From positions 248,001 through 312,000 of the forward strand of contig CP051228.1 of the NCBI GenBank assembly GCA_017792345.1: 64,000 nucleotides of DNA. The letters are read 5' to 3'. Numbering within the stretch: position 1 is the first letter of the stretch; each line of letters starts with the position of its first letter. Made by a program: the position numbers and the translations under genes. Below are positions 39,326 to 48,726 of this stretch, piece after piece. The notes beneath the pieces are model-generated. The model was not told where the DNA came from. It was given only the letters and a program-made list of their open reading frames with translations, and ran no database searches. This DNA comes from Mesoflavibacter sp. Lineage in GTDB: Bacteria; Pseudomonadota; Alphaproteobacteria; UBA8366; Aestuariispiraceae.

Positions 39326-40993
39326 TCAATGACCGGCGAGGACCCGGTCCGCCGTTCGCAGGGCCAGGGCCTGGATCGTGAGGGAGGGCGATTCCCCGCC
39401 CCCGGAGCTGGGGAAGACGCTGGCATCGGCGATATACAGGTTCTTCCAGCGGAAGCTGCGGCCATGACCGTCGACCACCGCATGATCCGGGTCCGTCCCC
39501 ATCCGGCAGGTCCCGAAGACATGCGACGCGCTGATCGAGTCCCAACTGCCGAATTCCTCGATCAGTTCGGTAACGCCGGACGCCTCCAACATCGCCCGCA
39601 CGGTCGTCGCCATGACGTGCAGCCGGGCGATATCGGCATCGCCCGGCGCGGACCGGATCCGGGGCAACGGCAGTCCCAGAGAGTCCTTCTCTTCGGTATC
39701 CAGGTCGACATAGCTTTGCGCATTCGGCAGATACTCACCGATCGCGCCAAGCCCCAGCGCCCGCCCGAATGTGTCGCGCATCGCTTGCTTATGACCGGCG
39801 CCCCCCCCCGGAATCGCGCGCTCGGCATACGCGATGGGTCCCAGAAATCCTGCCTCCGCCGTACCGGGCGAAATCCGGAATCCGCCGACAGTTCCGTCCA
39901 AGGCATCCGGCGCGTTGAAGTCCCAGACAATGCTGTCCGACGGATGACCACGATGGCTTCCGATCGGATCGGGATGCAGGCCGACAGACGACCAGAACAG
40001 CGTTTCCATGAAGTTCCGGCCGACCTGACCGCTTTCATTTGCGATCCCGTCCGGCGATCCGGAATTGGCCGACATCAGCAACAGGCGCGGCGTCTGGATC
40101 GCCCCGCCCGCCAAGATGATCGTCCGACCGCGTGCGGCATGAACTGCCCCTTTGGAATCCGCAAAGACGACGCCGGTTATCCGGTCGCCGGACCCGGTTT
40201 CCAGCCGCAGCACCTGGCAACGCGTCAGCAGCGCGATCCCGCCCCGCCGCAGCGCGTCCGCGGCAAAGGCGACATCGGCGCTGCCCTTGTCACCCAGCGG
40301 ACAGCCGCGCAGACAATTGCCGCAGTAATTGCACGGCGGACGGCCGTTATAGGGGGCGGACAGAACGGCCAAGCTGTTTTCCTGCCAGCCCAGACCCAGC
40401 GCCGCTGCGCCGCGTCCCAGAACCTGAGAGGCGTAGCTGCGGGCATGTGCCGGCAGAGGAAACGGTTCGCTGCGCCAACGCGCCCCCGGATCCGCCGGTC
40501 CGGCGACGCCGATCTGCCGTTCCGCCGCGACATAGAAGGGTTCCAGTTCCGCATAGCTGACCGGCCAATCGGCGGCCACCCCGAACCGGCTGGCCATCTG
40601 AATGGCGTCCGGGTGCATGCGGTGCGCTTCACCGGTAAAATGGAGGGTCGAGCCGCCGACACCCCGGACGTGGCTGTATCCGAAGGTCCGGCGACGCGGG
40701 CCGGGCGCAATGGCACCGAAGACCTTCGACCAGCTTTCCAGACCCGCGCCGGATTCCGCCTTCTCCGCGGAAATCGCGACATAAGGCCAGCGGCTGCCGG
40801 GTGGCTCCGGAAAGCCGTGGGTTTCCCAATCGGGCAGGTCGAGGCCGTAGTCTTCCAACGGGTCGAAACCGGCACCGGCTTCCAGAACCAGCACTTTCGC
40901 GCCGCCCTGAACCAGCCTCCAGGCCGCGGCAAGCCCCCCAGCGCCCGCCCCGACGATCACCGCGTCGATTTCCCCCATAGGTCCGCCGGTCAT
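39326..40993 (-). CDS. GMC-family dehydrogenase, large subunit (gluconate/sugar type)
   Basis: A 555-residue FAD oxidoreductase. The N-terminal dinucleotide fold has VIVGAGAGGLAAAWRLV (about residues 12-28). A cysteine cluster, CNYCGNCLRGCPLGDKG (about residue 218), matches the Fe-S binding site of bacterial glucose and gluconate dehydrogenase large subunits. The catalytic His lies in SHVFGTCRMGTDPDH, near the C-terminal GGGESPSLTIQALA. It would oxidise a sugar or sugar acid in the periplasm and pass electrons to a cytochrome. The ATG at 40993 overlaps the stop of the small-subunit gene (ATGA). No cytochrome c subunit gene is adjacent. Confidence 0.88.
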   Translation of the reverse strand: MTGGPMGEIDAVIVGAGAGGLAAAWRLVQGGAKVLVLEAGAGFDPLEDYGLDLPDWETHGFPEPPGSRWPYVAISAEKAESGAGLESWSKVFGAIAPGPRRRTFGYSHVRGVGGSTLHFTGEAHRMHPDAIQMASRFGVAADWPVSYAELEPFYVAAERQIGVAGPADPGARWRSEPFPLPAHARSYASQVLGRGAAALGLGWQENSLAVLSAPYNGRPPCNYCGNCLRGCPLGDKGSADVAFAADALRRGGIALLTRCQVLRLETGSGDRITGVVFADSKGAVHAARGRTIILAGGAIQTPRLLLMSANSGSPDGIANESGQVGRNFMETLFWSSVGLHPDPIGSHRGHPSDSIVWDFNAPDALDGTVGGFRISPGTAEAGFLGPIAYAERAIPGGGAGHKQAMRDTFGRALGLGAIGEYLPNAQSYVDLDTEEKDSLGLPLPRIRSAPGDADIARLHVMATTVRAMLEASGVTELIEEFGSWDSISASHVFGTCRMGTDPDHAVVDGHGRSFRWKNLYIADASVFPSSGGGESPSLTIQALALRTADRVLAGH

Positions 40994-41577
40994 TCAATCC
41001 TCGTCGGCGGTCGATCGTGTTTCGGGTAGCCGACGGGCTGCGGCGGACCGTCAAAACTCGCGAAACCGGCGATTGCTTCCGGCCGCGCGTAGTAGCGCCG
41101 CATCGTCCCGCGCCGCACATCCCGAAAGAAGTGCGCCACGTCGGACTTGTCGTCGGGGGGCAATCCGTCCAGCCGGGACAGTAGAGCCGCCCGTTCCTCA
41201 TCGCCCAACGCGGCGAATGGGACGCCGACCGCGTCGTCAAGCCAGCGGCATCCGGCATCAAGCCGCGTTCGCGCCGCGCTGCCCACCGGCGCCGACGCCA
41301 GGATCTCCAGATGAATGCCGAGATCCCCCGCAGACGGGCTGAGGCGATCCGCCGGAACCAGCGTATCCACAACGGCTTTCAAGGTTGCCTCCAACGCCGC
41401 TTCCGACGCCGTCGCGACGCGCAGCGATGGCGCAAGGCCCGCGCCCAGACCAAGGCCAGACGCCGCCAGAAGACGCATCGCGTTCCGCCGGCCGATCAGC
41501 GCATCCACAAGCCTGCCGAAGACCCGCCTCGCGCTTTCGGCAATCGGAATGGTTTCGAAGTCGGGTTGAAATCTCAT
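40990..41577 (-). CDS. Gluconate 2-dehydrogenase subunit 3-family protein
   Basis: A 195-residue small subunit of a GMC-type dehydrogenase. It has an Arg-Arg-containing hydrophobic segment (GRRNAMRLLAASGLGLGAG, about residues 29-47) that resembles a Tat signal and could export the folded complex. The body contains the family pattern VVDTLVPADRLSPSAGDLG and ends near HFFRDVRRGTMRRYYARPE. The unusually long stretch before the twin Arg (28 residues) makes the export start uncertain. Translationally coupled to the large subunit. Confidence 0.83.
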   Translation of the reverse strand: MRFQPDFETIPIAESARRVFGRLVDALIGRRNAMRLLAASGLGLGAGLAPSLRVATASEAALEATLKAVVDTLVPADRLSPSAGDLGIHLEILASAPVGSAARTRLDAGCRWLDDAVGVPFAALGDEERAALLSRLDGLPPDDKSDVAHFFRDVRRGTMRRYYARPEAIAGFASFDGPPQPVGYPKHDRPPTRIE

Positions 41578-41629
41578 GCAATTCCGCTCCGGCGGTCCTT
41601 TGTCCCCGGCATGCTACCCTGCCCCCACG

Positions 41630-42451
41630 CTATCGCAATCGCGCGATGATCGCCGGCCATTCGCGGGCCCAGCAGCAGGCGTGATCGAAATCGTCGATCC
41701 GTTCCACCCGGTTCAGCGGCCGGGCGGCCGCAGGCAGGCGCGCCATCGCCGCTTCGGTCAAATCCGGTGGGACGATGTCGTCCCGCTCCCCGGCTAAGTG
41801 AACAGCCGCGACACCGGAACTTCCGGTATAGGCATGTATCGGGTTCAAGGAACCGGCAAGGGGCGTCACCCGGTGCCATGCGGTCCAGGCGTCTGTATCG
41901 ACAACTGCGGCAACAGTGATAACGCGGTCGCCGGGACGCATCCGGTCGGCCAGCAGAAGGGCGAGTGTCCCGCCGCCGGAATAACCAACCAGGGTCACTG
42001 GCGGCGAACCGGCGCGGCGGCGCAATTCTTCCACAGCCTCATTCAGGGCCTCGACCACTTCGGGCGCGTACCGGTCGCCACTCCAATACCGGGGAGCGCA
42101 TCCCCTGGCATCGGCCCCGCCCATGAACTGACAGGGCCGCGCAATATAGGCGACGGATGTCGTTGGATCGCCTGCCGCCAACCGAAGGGCCACGGGATCG
42201 ATGGGGGTGGGGTCGTCGGAGAGGCGGTCACGCCGAATCCAGGCACGGCCATCCCCTTCAAGATATATCGTAAGGGCGGAGGCGGCAGGATCAATTCGGG
42301 TGAAGAGCCGCAGATCGAAACGACCGACCGCCATCGTTTCCGGCGAAAGTTCACCGCCTTGGGCAATCTGCAATGCCGTTCCGGCCCTGTCGGCACAGCC
42401 GGACAACATCGCCGCACCGGCGATCAGCGCGACCGCCGGCCATCGCCACAC
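41630..42451 (-). CDS. Predicted lipoprotein with α/β-hydrolase domain
   Basis: A protein of about 273 residues. A hydrophobic N-terminus ends in the lipobox MLSGC, so it is probably a lipidated envelope protein. The hydrolase fold shows TIYLEGDGRAWI, the nucleophile elbow LVGYSGGGTLALLLA (Ser) and a late His in DDFDHACCW. The start is uncertain: GTG 42451 gives a compact lipoprotein signal and lies 17 bases after the preceding stop, while GTG 42487 or ATG 42514 would overlap that gene. The substrate is unknown. Downstream of the outer-membrane barrel gene and possibly co-transcribed. Confidence 0.7.
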   Translation of the reverse strand: MWRWPAVALIAGAAMLSGCADRAGTALQIAQGGELSPETMAVGRFDLRLFTRIDPAASALTIYLEGDGRAWIRRDRLSDDPTPIDPVALRLAAGDPTTSVAYIARPCQFMGGADARGCAPRYWSGDRYAPEVVEALNEAVEELRRRAGSPPVTLVGYSGGGTLALLLADRMRPGDRVITVAAVVDTDAWTAWHRVTPLAGSLNPIHAYTGSSGVAAVHLAGERDDIVPPDLTEAAMARLPAAARPLNRVERIDDFDHACCWAREWPAIIARLR

Positions 42452-42467
42452 TGTCAGAAAACGGCGT

Positions 42468-43535
42468 TTAGAAAGTGTAGCTGGCACGCAGCGTGCTGAT
42501 CCAATGATCCACATCCTGGCGGAAGAAAGAGTTATATCCCGCCTCCACGCTGGCGGTGAACGATCCGAAACTCATCTCATAGCCGAGATTGGCGATACCG
42601 GCGATGGCATCAGATTTCGACGTCGCGCCTGTTGCCGTCGTCACACGGCCAGGAACGTCAAAGTCCCACATCACCTCCATGCGAAGATAGGGAATGGCGT
42701 TCCGGATCTTATAGCCGACTTTGCCGCCGGCGCTGAGCCGCCCGTATCCCTGTACCTCGCTCAACGTCACGGCGCCGGTGGAATCCGTGTACTGCTCTTG
42801 ATATTCCCTCAAAACCAGCACGGACGCCTTCGGTTTGAATCGGTAACCGCCATAGGCGTAGGATCCTTCCACGGCGACCGTGGAGAACAGTCGCTGCGCC
42901 TCGAAATTGGCGCTCACGCCCCCCTGATTGCGATCCGTGTCATAGTCCAGGTTGGCGTATCCCAGCAGGGCCGACAACGTCCATTGATCGGAGAAATCGA
43001 ACATCAGGTAGGGCATCACGGAGAAACCGTCGCCCCGATACGCGCCGCTGTTGTAGTCCGTATCTAGATGGGCCGACTCGTAGCCGATCGCGAGGCCGGC
43101 CTTCAGCTTATCGGAAAAAGTATAATCGGCACCGACCGCGCCGACATAGACGTCGCCTTCCATTTCCAGCCCGGTCTCGCTGACGTCGATGGCATTGTAG
43201 CTGGCCTGAACCCAGATGGAGACGTCTCCATAGACGTCACCCGCAGAAATCCCGGTCGGCAGACCGCCCGGCGCACTGGAGCTTTCCGTGGAAAATCCCG
43301 CGCCGGATTCGCCGGTCGTGAAACCGCCGCCCGCGCCGTCCAGCACCAATGTCGATGAGCTTGACGTCGTAACCGTCCCGCCCTGGCCAAACACCGCGCG
43401 GTCGTTTTGCGTGTTGTTGTTCGACGCGTTTTCCGAAGGTGTCGGGTCCGCGATCCCACCCGCATGACCGACCGTGGCCACTAATGCGATCGACGCGAAC
43501 ACCATTGTGCAAACCGAGATGGTAAACCTGGCCAT
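42468..43535 (-). CDS. Outer-membrane autotransporter-type β-barrel protein
   Basis: A 355-residue secreted protein. The Sec signal ends near VATVGHAGG. A Ser/Thr/Gly/Asn-rich linker (about residues 30-95) is followed by ~255 residues of alternating amphipathic strands typical of the autotransporter β-domain, e.g. VSIWVQASYNAIDV, LKAGLAIGYESAHLDTD and GGYRFKPKASVLVLREYQEQ. It ends with ISTLRASYTF, with the C-terminal Phe used by the BAM complex. There is no real passenger domain, so it may act as a porin-like or adhesive barrel. Monocistronic or leading the lipoprotein gene. Confidence 0.8.
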   Translation of the reverse strand: MARFTISVCTMVFASIALVATVGHAGGIADPTPSENASNNNTQNDRAVFGQGGTVTTSSSSTLVLDGAGGGFTTGESGAGFSTESSSAPGGLPTGISAGDVYGDVSIWVQASYNAIDVSETGLEMEGDVYVGAVGADYTFSDKLKAGLAIGYESAHLDTDYNSGAYRGDGFSVMPYLMFDFSDQWTLSALLGYANLDYDTDRNQGGVSANFEAQRLFSTVAVEGSYAYGGYRFKPKASVLVLREYQEQYTDSTGAVTLSEVQGYGRLSAGGKVGYKIRNAIPYLRMEVMWDFDVPGRVTTATGATSKSDAIAGIANLGYEMSFGSFTASVEAGYNSFFRQDVDHWISTLRASYTF

Positions 43536-43867
43536 GGCCGCTGCCCTCCGCCCATTACACCAACATCATTCGAGACCCCGACGCTCACAATCGCAGCGAC
43601 GCCGAAACTGAATTGCCAGATGAGCTTGCCCCCCGCCGACCAAGCATGCCGTCACATTCAAGCTATTCGGACACTTAAGCAAGCTAGAATATGGCGCACC
43701 AAAACACAGCTTACCCGTGCGAAGCCGAATGAAGAACCATCAGTCGCGCACCGTTCCTCCACCTAACCGACCATCAATTCCCGCGATCAATTCCATCGCG
43801 ACATGTCGTTTCACGACGGTGTCTTCCGGCGTTAGCGTGCCGTGGTCAATTCAAGGAGAAACCTTCC
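43536..43867. other. 332-base gap upstream of the barrel gene
   Basis: A divergent intergenic region with the promoters of the barrel gene (minus) and the small gene at 43868 (plus). A rightward open frame begins at 43717 but overlaps the small gene in another frame and has no family features. I see no repeat, hairpin terminator or RNA gene here. Confidence 0.5.
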
Positions 43868-44119
43868 ATGACCACAAATTCGAACCACCCGGCGTTGTCC
43901 GACCATCGCGTCCTGTTCGACTTCGAAATCGATTTTTCCAATGGCGGCGGCATTCAAGGCCAGGGATTTCGGTTGGATATCGACGGGGACGACATTTCCG
44001 ACACGGATCTTGCGGATTACATCGTCGCCGATATGCGCCTGCTGATGGTCGGCGCGGTCCGGATCCTGAACAAGCGCATCATTCGCGAAGCGCACAAACG
44101 GGGCGCATCGACCCCTTAG
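43868..44119 (+). CDS. Small conserved hypothetical protein, 83 residues
   Basis: An acidic soluble protein without a signal peptide. It contains VLFDFEIDFSNGGGIQGQGF and ILNKRIIREAHKRGA, a pattern I associate with short conserved bacterial proteins of unknown function. AAGGAG lies about 9 bases before ATG 43868, a good ribosome-binding site. It stops 4 bases before the convergent DUF4169 gene. Confidence 0.65.
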   Translation: MTTNSNHPALSDHRVLFDFEIDFSNGGGIQGQGFRLDIDGDDISDTDLADYIVADMRLLMVGAVRILNKRIIREAHKRGASTP

Positions 44120-44123
44120 CATT

Positions 44124-44303
44124 CTAGTCCTGATCCAGCTTCTTGCCGTCCAGATCGCGGTTCAGCTTGGCGTCCCGGACAGCCTTCCCCGTTCGCTCCG
44201 CCTTCGTCATGCCGAATGTGCGCCGGTTCTCTTCGGCCTTGGCCGATTTCTCGGCACGCTCCTTGCGTTTGCGCAAGCTGCGCAGATTGACGATCTCCGC
44301 CAT
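44124..44303 (-). CDS. DUF4169 mini-protein
   Basis: A 59-residue, highly charged protein starting MAEIVNLRSLRKRKERAE, with KAEENRRTFGMTKAER next and ending DGKKLDQD. This is the DUF4169 pattern, a very short alphaproteobacterial family of unknown function, likely a single basic helix-rich peptide. GGAG seven bases before ATG 44303 supports translation. It is easily missed because of its length, and a wrong frame on the same strand is also open. Convergent with the gene at 43868 and divergent from the AsmA gene. Confidence 0.85.
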   Translation of the reverse strand: MAEIVNLRSLRKRKERAEKSAKAEENRRTFGMTKAERTGKAVRDAKLNRDLDGKKLDQD

Positions 44304-44435
44304 ACAATGTCTCCGCCTTGCCGGGAGGGTCTGCTGCGTTAAGCTAGCGGCGTTTCGGGCCGGCCGTCCAGTGCCGGCCTGAAACGCGTCATGCCGGGGC
44401 GCATGACGGGGTCGCGTATCGTAAGGGGGCTAAGT

Positions 44436-47039
44436 ATGACGGGACCGGGAAGCGGGTCTCGCCGGTGGAAGCTATGGGGAAGCCTCGGCTGTATTGCCGG
44501 GCTGCTCGCCGCGCTGTGGTTCGGCCCCCGCATGGTCGATTGGAGCCCGTTCAAACCGGAAATCGCCGCCTTCATGTCCAACGAACTGGGTGTGGGGGTC
44601 GATCTGCGCGGACCGCTTCAGATCGAACTGCTGCCCCAGCCCCGCATCACGGCGGCGGATATCCGGATTACCGGCACGACGGCCAATGGGCATATCCGCT
44701 GGCTGCGCGGCAGTCTCGATCCGCGCGGTCTGCTGACCGGTCGGCTGCTGCCGCGCGACGTGCAATTGGTGGAAGCCAAACTGACCCTGCCGTTTGCCCG
44801 GGCGGAGGCACCCCACTATCGCGGTCAGACAGCCGTCGAGATCCAAGATGGCCATCTGACCCTGACCGGGGGCCCGGATTGGCTTCCCGATGTCATCGAA
44901 CGGATCAATGGCCGGCTGTCGCTTGGCGGCGGGGCCGGCCGTCTGTTCGCCTTCGACGGCGAGGCCCGGCTGACGGAAGAACCGGTCGGCCTTGCGGTGG
45001 AAGGTGACGGTAAGGGCAGGCTGGTCCTGACCCTCGCCCATGGGCCGAGCGCGTCCGACTTGGTGCTGGAGGGCGGTCCGACGGAAGACGGCGGCTGGAA
45101 CGGCACGGTCACCCTGGTGCTGGAGGAGGCAGGATTTCTGTCGACCCTGCATGCGGAGGCGATCACGCGTCTGATCGGCGACGGACCGGCCGCAATCGAT
45201 GCCAAGGTGACGGTTTCGCCCAGTGGAATCGTGACGATCGCCGCGGACCGGGTCGGCACGACACGGCTGGCCGGCCGGGCGACAGCCACGATTGTTCCCG
45301 GGCCCCGAACAGCCTTCGACATCTCCGCCGCCCTCAATCGGGCCGCGTTTGCGGACAGCCCCCCTTCCCCGGTTTGGATTGCGCAGGATTTGGCGGACGC
45401 CCTGTCGGCCTTCAGCGGCGTCGATATCACGGCGCGGATCGGCATCGACCGGATCGACCTGCCCGGCGGCGCGATCCGTCAGGCGCAGATCTCGGCCGCG
45501 GCGGGCGGCGGATTGGCGGTGATCGAGAACGCGTCGGCCATCCTGCCCGGCGACACGGATGTCAGTCTGTTCGGCAGCCTTCGGCCCGAGGCGGAGGAAT
45601 GGGTTCTCGATGGGGAAATTGCCCTGGTCGGCCCGGACGCACGAACCGGCCTGACAATTCTGTTTCCCGGTACAGAGGCGCTTCTGATCGGTCTACCGGC
45701 GGACCGGCTGCGGTCGGTGGACATCTCGGCGCGCATCTATGCCGACCGCCAAGGTTTGGAAGTCACGGAACTTTACGGCCGTGTCGACGAAACATCCTGG
45801 GCCGGGGCGCTATCCGCCCAGGCCGGCCAGGGCATCGACCTTCTGCTGCAGGGCGACCGCCTGAACCTCGATCGGTACATGGCCGGCGGGACGGATACCC
45901 CCGATGCCGGCCTGGCGGTGCTGCAGACACTGCCCGGCCTGACATCGGGGGTAGAGCACCGGCTGTCGCTATCCCTCGATCAGGCCACTGTATCCGGCAT
46001 CCGCGCCGACGGGGCGTCGGTCGAACTGACCTACAATCCCGGCGGCCGGATCGGCGGTGATTTTCGGACCGCGTCCCTGGCCGGGGCGGATATCGGGGGT
46101 GGATTCAATGTCGATCTATCCGATCCGGACCTGCCCGCGGAACTGTCCATCCGAATGGAAACGCCGGCGCCCGACCGGTTCCTCGGCGCCTTGGGCGTTC
46201 CGGCGCGCCAGGCCGCCCGCGCCGCCGCCCTGGGAACAACGACCGCGACCCTGGATATGTCGGGCACCCCCCGTTCGGGTTACGGCTATGCGCTCGAAGC
46301 ACTGGGCAGCGACGGGGACATCCGCCTCAGCGGACTGGTCCGGCCAGGCCCCAACCCGACCTTCGAAGTCACCAAGGGTACGGTCAATCTGGGCGATATC
46401 AGCCTGTTCCACATCGCGGCCCGCTGCGACGGCGGTGATGCAGGCGTCTGGCTGTGCCGGGACCTCTCGGCCGAAATGGCCGGACTGCGTTTCGCCGGCA
46501 TCCTGCGCCTGGACGGGTCCGGGGCGGAACGGCAGGCCGACCTGTCGGTTCAGGCGCTGGAGATGGATGTCGGCCTGTTCGCCGCGCGTGGCGGCCTTCC
46601 GGTCCTGCCGGAAGGCGAGGTCCGAATGACCGGCTCGCTGAGTGGCCGGGCCCCGACCTATCTGTCAGCCCTGACGGGCGGACAGGGGGAATTGCAGATG
46701 TCAGGTGACGTGGCATTGACACTGCGCCGGGGCGGCGGCGGAAAGTTCGGCAATTTCGACACCCTGCGCGCACGCCTGCGCGAGACCTTCGGCACACCTG
46801 CACCGCTGACCGGCCAATTGCGGATCGCCCCCGAACAGATCAGCGCGGACCTCCGCCTGGACGGCCATGGGGCCAGCTTGGCCGGCGACATCGACCTGCG
46901 GCGCAGCACCGACAGCCTGCGCGCCGCCCTGTCGATCTTGCCGGAAGGCGGGACGGAGTCAGTCCTCTTGATGACCGCGGACGGGCCGGCCGGTGCGCCC
47001 GACGTCAAGTTGAAGGGCCCCTGGATCACCGGACGTTAG
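44436..47039 (+). CDS. AsmA-family envelope protein
   Basis: An 867-residue protein anchored by an N-terminal helix (LGCIAGLLAALWFGP, about residues 16-30) with the rest periplasmic. Just after the helix comes the AsmA signature: FKPEIAAFMSNELGVGVDLRG followed by IELLPQPRITAADIRI. The C-terminal ~300 residues correspond to the AsmA-like C-terminal domain (…GGQGELQMSGDVALTLRRGG, …RDFRLDGHGASLAGDID-like end). AsmA-like proteins form long β-grooves related to bridge-type lipid transfer proteins and affect outer-membrane lipid balance. AAGGGGG supports ATG 44436. Confidence 0.87.
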   Translation: MTGPGSGSRRWKLWGSLGCIAGLLAALWFGPRMVDWSPFKPEIAAFMSNELGVGVDLRGPLQIELLPQPRITAADIRITGTTANGHIRWLRGSLDPRGLLTGRLLPRDVQLVEAKLTLPFARAEAPHYRGQTAVEIQDGHLTLTGGPDWLPDVIERINGRLSLGGGAGRLFAFDGEARLTEEPVGLAVEGDGKGRLVLTLAHGPSASDLVLEGGPTEDGGWNGTVTLVLEEAGFLSTLHAEAITRLIGDGPAAIDAKVTVSPSGIVTIAADRVGTTRLAGRATATIVPGPRTAFDISAALNRAAFADSPPSPVWIAQDLADALSAFSGVDITARIGIDRIDLPGGAIRQAQISAAAGGGLAVIENASAILPGDTDVSLFGSLRPEAEEWVLDGEIALVGPDARTGLTILFPGTEALLIGLPADRLRSVDISARIYADRQGLEVTELYGRVDETSWAGALSAQAGQGIDLLLQGDRLNLDRYMAGGTDTPDAGLAVLQTLPGLTSGVEHRLSLSLDQATVSGIRADGASVELTYNPGGRIGGDFRTASLAGADIGGGFNVDLSDPDLPAELSIRMETPAPDRFLGALGVPARQAARAAALGTTTATLDMSGTPRSGYGYALEALGSDGDIRLSGLVRPGPNPTFEVTKGTVNLGDISLFHIAARCDGGDAGVWLCRDLSAEMAGLRFAGILRLDGSGAERQADLSVQALEMDVGLFAARGGLPVLPEGEVRMTGSLSGRAPTYLSALTGGQGELQMSGDVALTLRRGGGGKFGNFDTLRARLRETFGTPAPLTGQLRIAPEQISADLRLDGHGASLAGDIDLRRSTDSLRAALSILPEGGTESVLLMTADGPAGAPDVKLKGPWITGR

Positions 47040-47102
47040 CCCAATACCCGCCGCAGGCAGGGCTTGACCGAAAGACATGAAGGCGTAGTGTCGGCCTCAG
47101 AA

Positions 47103-47194
47103 ATCTCCTCGGGGTGCCTCGCAGAGGCTGAGAGGCGGCGTGCCGTCGACCCGTGGAACCTGACCCGGTTCGGACCGGCGTAGGGAAGGGAGAT
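47103..47194 (+). ncRNA. TPP riboswitch aptamer
   Basis: The aptamer shows all conserved blocks: P1 ATCTCC (47103-47108) paired with GGAGAT (47189-47194), CGGGGTGCC, the pyrimidine-sensing GGCTGAGA, GGAACCTGA, and GCGTAGGGAAGGG. It controls thiM, whose GTG start is 88 bases downstream. In the expression platform, TGACCG/CGGTCA (47202-47221) forms one hairpin. A second possible stem (CGTC/GACG around 47250-47262) lies next to the AAAGGA ribosome-binding site, which suggests control of translation initiation, as usual in Gram-negatives. That mechanism is inferred. Confidence 0.97.
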
Positions 47195-47281
47195 CACCGT
47201 TTGACCGCCCGCAATCGGTCACGCAATCCCCCCGCAGCCGGTCCCCCTTCGTCCCGGTGACGAGAAAGGACACGCACGCCC

Positions 47282-48055
47282 GTGAAGGCCCCAGGAACCG
47301 CATCCGATTTGGCGGCCCTGTCCGCCGATTTGCTGCGTCAGATCGCAGACCGGCAGATCCGCGTCCATTGCCTGACCAACTCCGTCGCTGAGCCGATCAC
47401 GGCGAATGCCCTTCTGGCCATCGGCGCGGTGCCCAGCCTGACGGCGGAATCCGAGGAATTGCCCGACTTCCTGCGCGGGGCCGACGCCTTGCTGATCAAT
47501 CTGGGCACCCCGACCGCCGAAAAGGTCGCGGTCCGGCGGCTCGCGGCGGCGATCGCCGGTAAAGCCGGCATGCCCTGGGTTCTGGATCCGGTCATGGTCG
47601 ACCGCGCCGATCGAAGACGGCGCGAGGCGGAATCGCTGATGGCCGAGCGTCCCACCGCCATCCGCTGTAACGAGGCGGAGGCCGCGACCCTGGCAGGGGG
47701 TCTGACGGGGCTGACCGGCGCCCTGGTCTGCACCGGCGCACTGGACCGCGTGCGGCAGGGTGCGCGCGTCGCGACTTTGGAGGTCGGCCATCCGATGTTG
47801 GCGCGCATCACCGCCACCGGTTGCGCCCTGTCGGCAATTCTGGCCGCTTTTCTGGCCGTTCATCCCAAAGACCGAATGGCCGCAAGCCTGGCCGCGCTCG
47901 CGGCCTTCGGCGCGGCGGGGGCCGAGGCTGCGGACGGCGTGGACGGGCCGGGCAGTCTGGCGGTGCGTCTGTTGGACCGGCTTTCAACCCTGACCGAAGA
48001 CCGTATCGCTGCCAGGATCGGCCGCTACGAGTTGCGGGCGGAGGACAGCGCATGA
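47282..48055 (+). CDS. thiM: Hydroxyethylthiazole kinase
   Basis: Phosphorylates 4-methyl-5-(2-hydroxyethyl)thiazole for thiamin salvage. The 257-residue product is a ribokinase-like trimeric enzyme with HCLTNSVAEPITANALLAIGA (20-plus residue core around residue 24), PWVLDPVMVDRA and the anion hole region ARITATGCALSAILAAF. The start is GTG at 47282, behind AAAGGA at a rather long 11-base spacing; no ATG is nearby. First gene under the TPP riboswitch; its stop overlaps thiE (ATGA). Confidence 0.95.
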   Translation: MKAPGTASDLAALSADLLRQIADRQIRVHCLTNSVAEPITANALLAIGAVPSLTAESEELPDFLRGADALLINLGTPTAEKVAVRRLAAAIAGKAGMPWVLDPVMVDRADRRRREAESLMAERPTAIRCNEAEAATLAGGLTGLTGALVCTGALDRVRQGARVATLEVGHPMLARITATGCALSAILAAFLAVHPKDRMAASLAALAAFGAAGAEAADGVDGPGSLAVRLLDRLSTLTEDRIAARIGRYELRAEDSA

Positions 48056-48726
48056 CACGGCCTTCCCTCGATCTAACGCTCTATCTCATCGTCGGCCCGT
48101 CCCATGTCGACGGGGATCCCGTCCCCTTGGTGCAGGCGGCGGTAAGCGGCGGCGTCACCCTGGTGCAATTGCGCGACAAGACGTCGACCACACGGGCGAT
48201 GGTCGAAACCGCCCGCCGATTGAAGGCGGCATTGGCCGGAACCGGGGTATCGCTGCTGATCAATGATCGGGCGGATGTCGCGGCCGCATCCGGTGCGGAC
48301 GGTGTCCATTTGGGCCGGGATGACCTGACCCCGGCGCAGGCGCGGGCGATCCTGGGGCCGGACCGGATCGTCGGCGTGACCGTCAAGAACCCGGCGGAAG
48401 CCCGCGCAGTGGAACCGGGCATTGTCGACTATGCCTCCGTCGGCGGAGTCTTCGCGACGGAAAGCAAGGTCAATCCGGACGCGCCCATCGGTTTGGCCGG
48501 TCTGCGCGACATGGCGGCGGTACTGACCGCCGGCGTACCGGGCCTGCCGCGCTGCGCCATCGCCGGGATCGACGGCAGCCGGGCAGCGGATGTCATCGCC
48601 GCCGGGGTCGACGGCATCTGCGTCGTCAGTGCCATCACCCGCGCGCCCGATCCCCATCAGGCCGCCCGCGACCTGCGCGCCATCGTCGACGCGGCGAAAC
48701 GCGACCATGAAAGGGCTCTCGTATGA
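48052..48726 (+). CDS. thiE: Thiamin-phosphate synthase
   Basis: Joins HMP-pyrophosphate and thiazole phosphate to make thiamin phosphate. The 224-residue TIM barrel shows [16 protein letters not shown] (about residue 35), [20 protein letters not shown] and [13 protein letters not shown], then [13 protein letters not shown], all family signatures. In the last, GPVF-type Thr/Ser-rich loops bind diphosphate. It starts at an ATG overlapping the thiM stop and ends overlapping the thiD start. Confidence 0.95.
   Translation: MTRPSLDLTLYLIVGPSHVDGDPVPLVQAAVSGGVTLVQLRDKTSTTRAMVETARRLKAALAGTGVSLLINDRADVAAASGADGVHLGRDDLTPAQARAILGPDRIVGVTVKNPAEARAVEPGIVDYASVGGVFATESKVNPDAPIGLAGLRDMAAVLTAGVPGLPRCAIAGIDGSRAADVIAAGVDGICVVSAITRAPDPHQAARDLRAIVDAAKRDHERALV

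Noticed and set aside
43717-44127. A 136-codon rightward frame over the small gene at 43868
   Set aside because: The alternative frame has a good ribosome-binding site and conserved-looking sequence; this one does not.
44116-44307. A 63-codon leftward frame over the DUF4169 gene
   Set aside because: Wrong frame; the DUF4169 pattern is read from ATG 44303.
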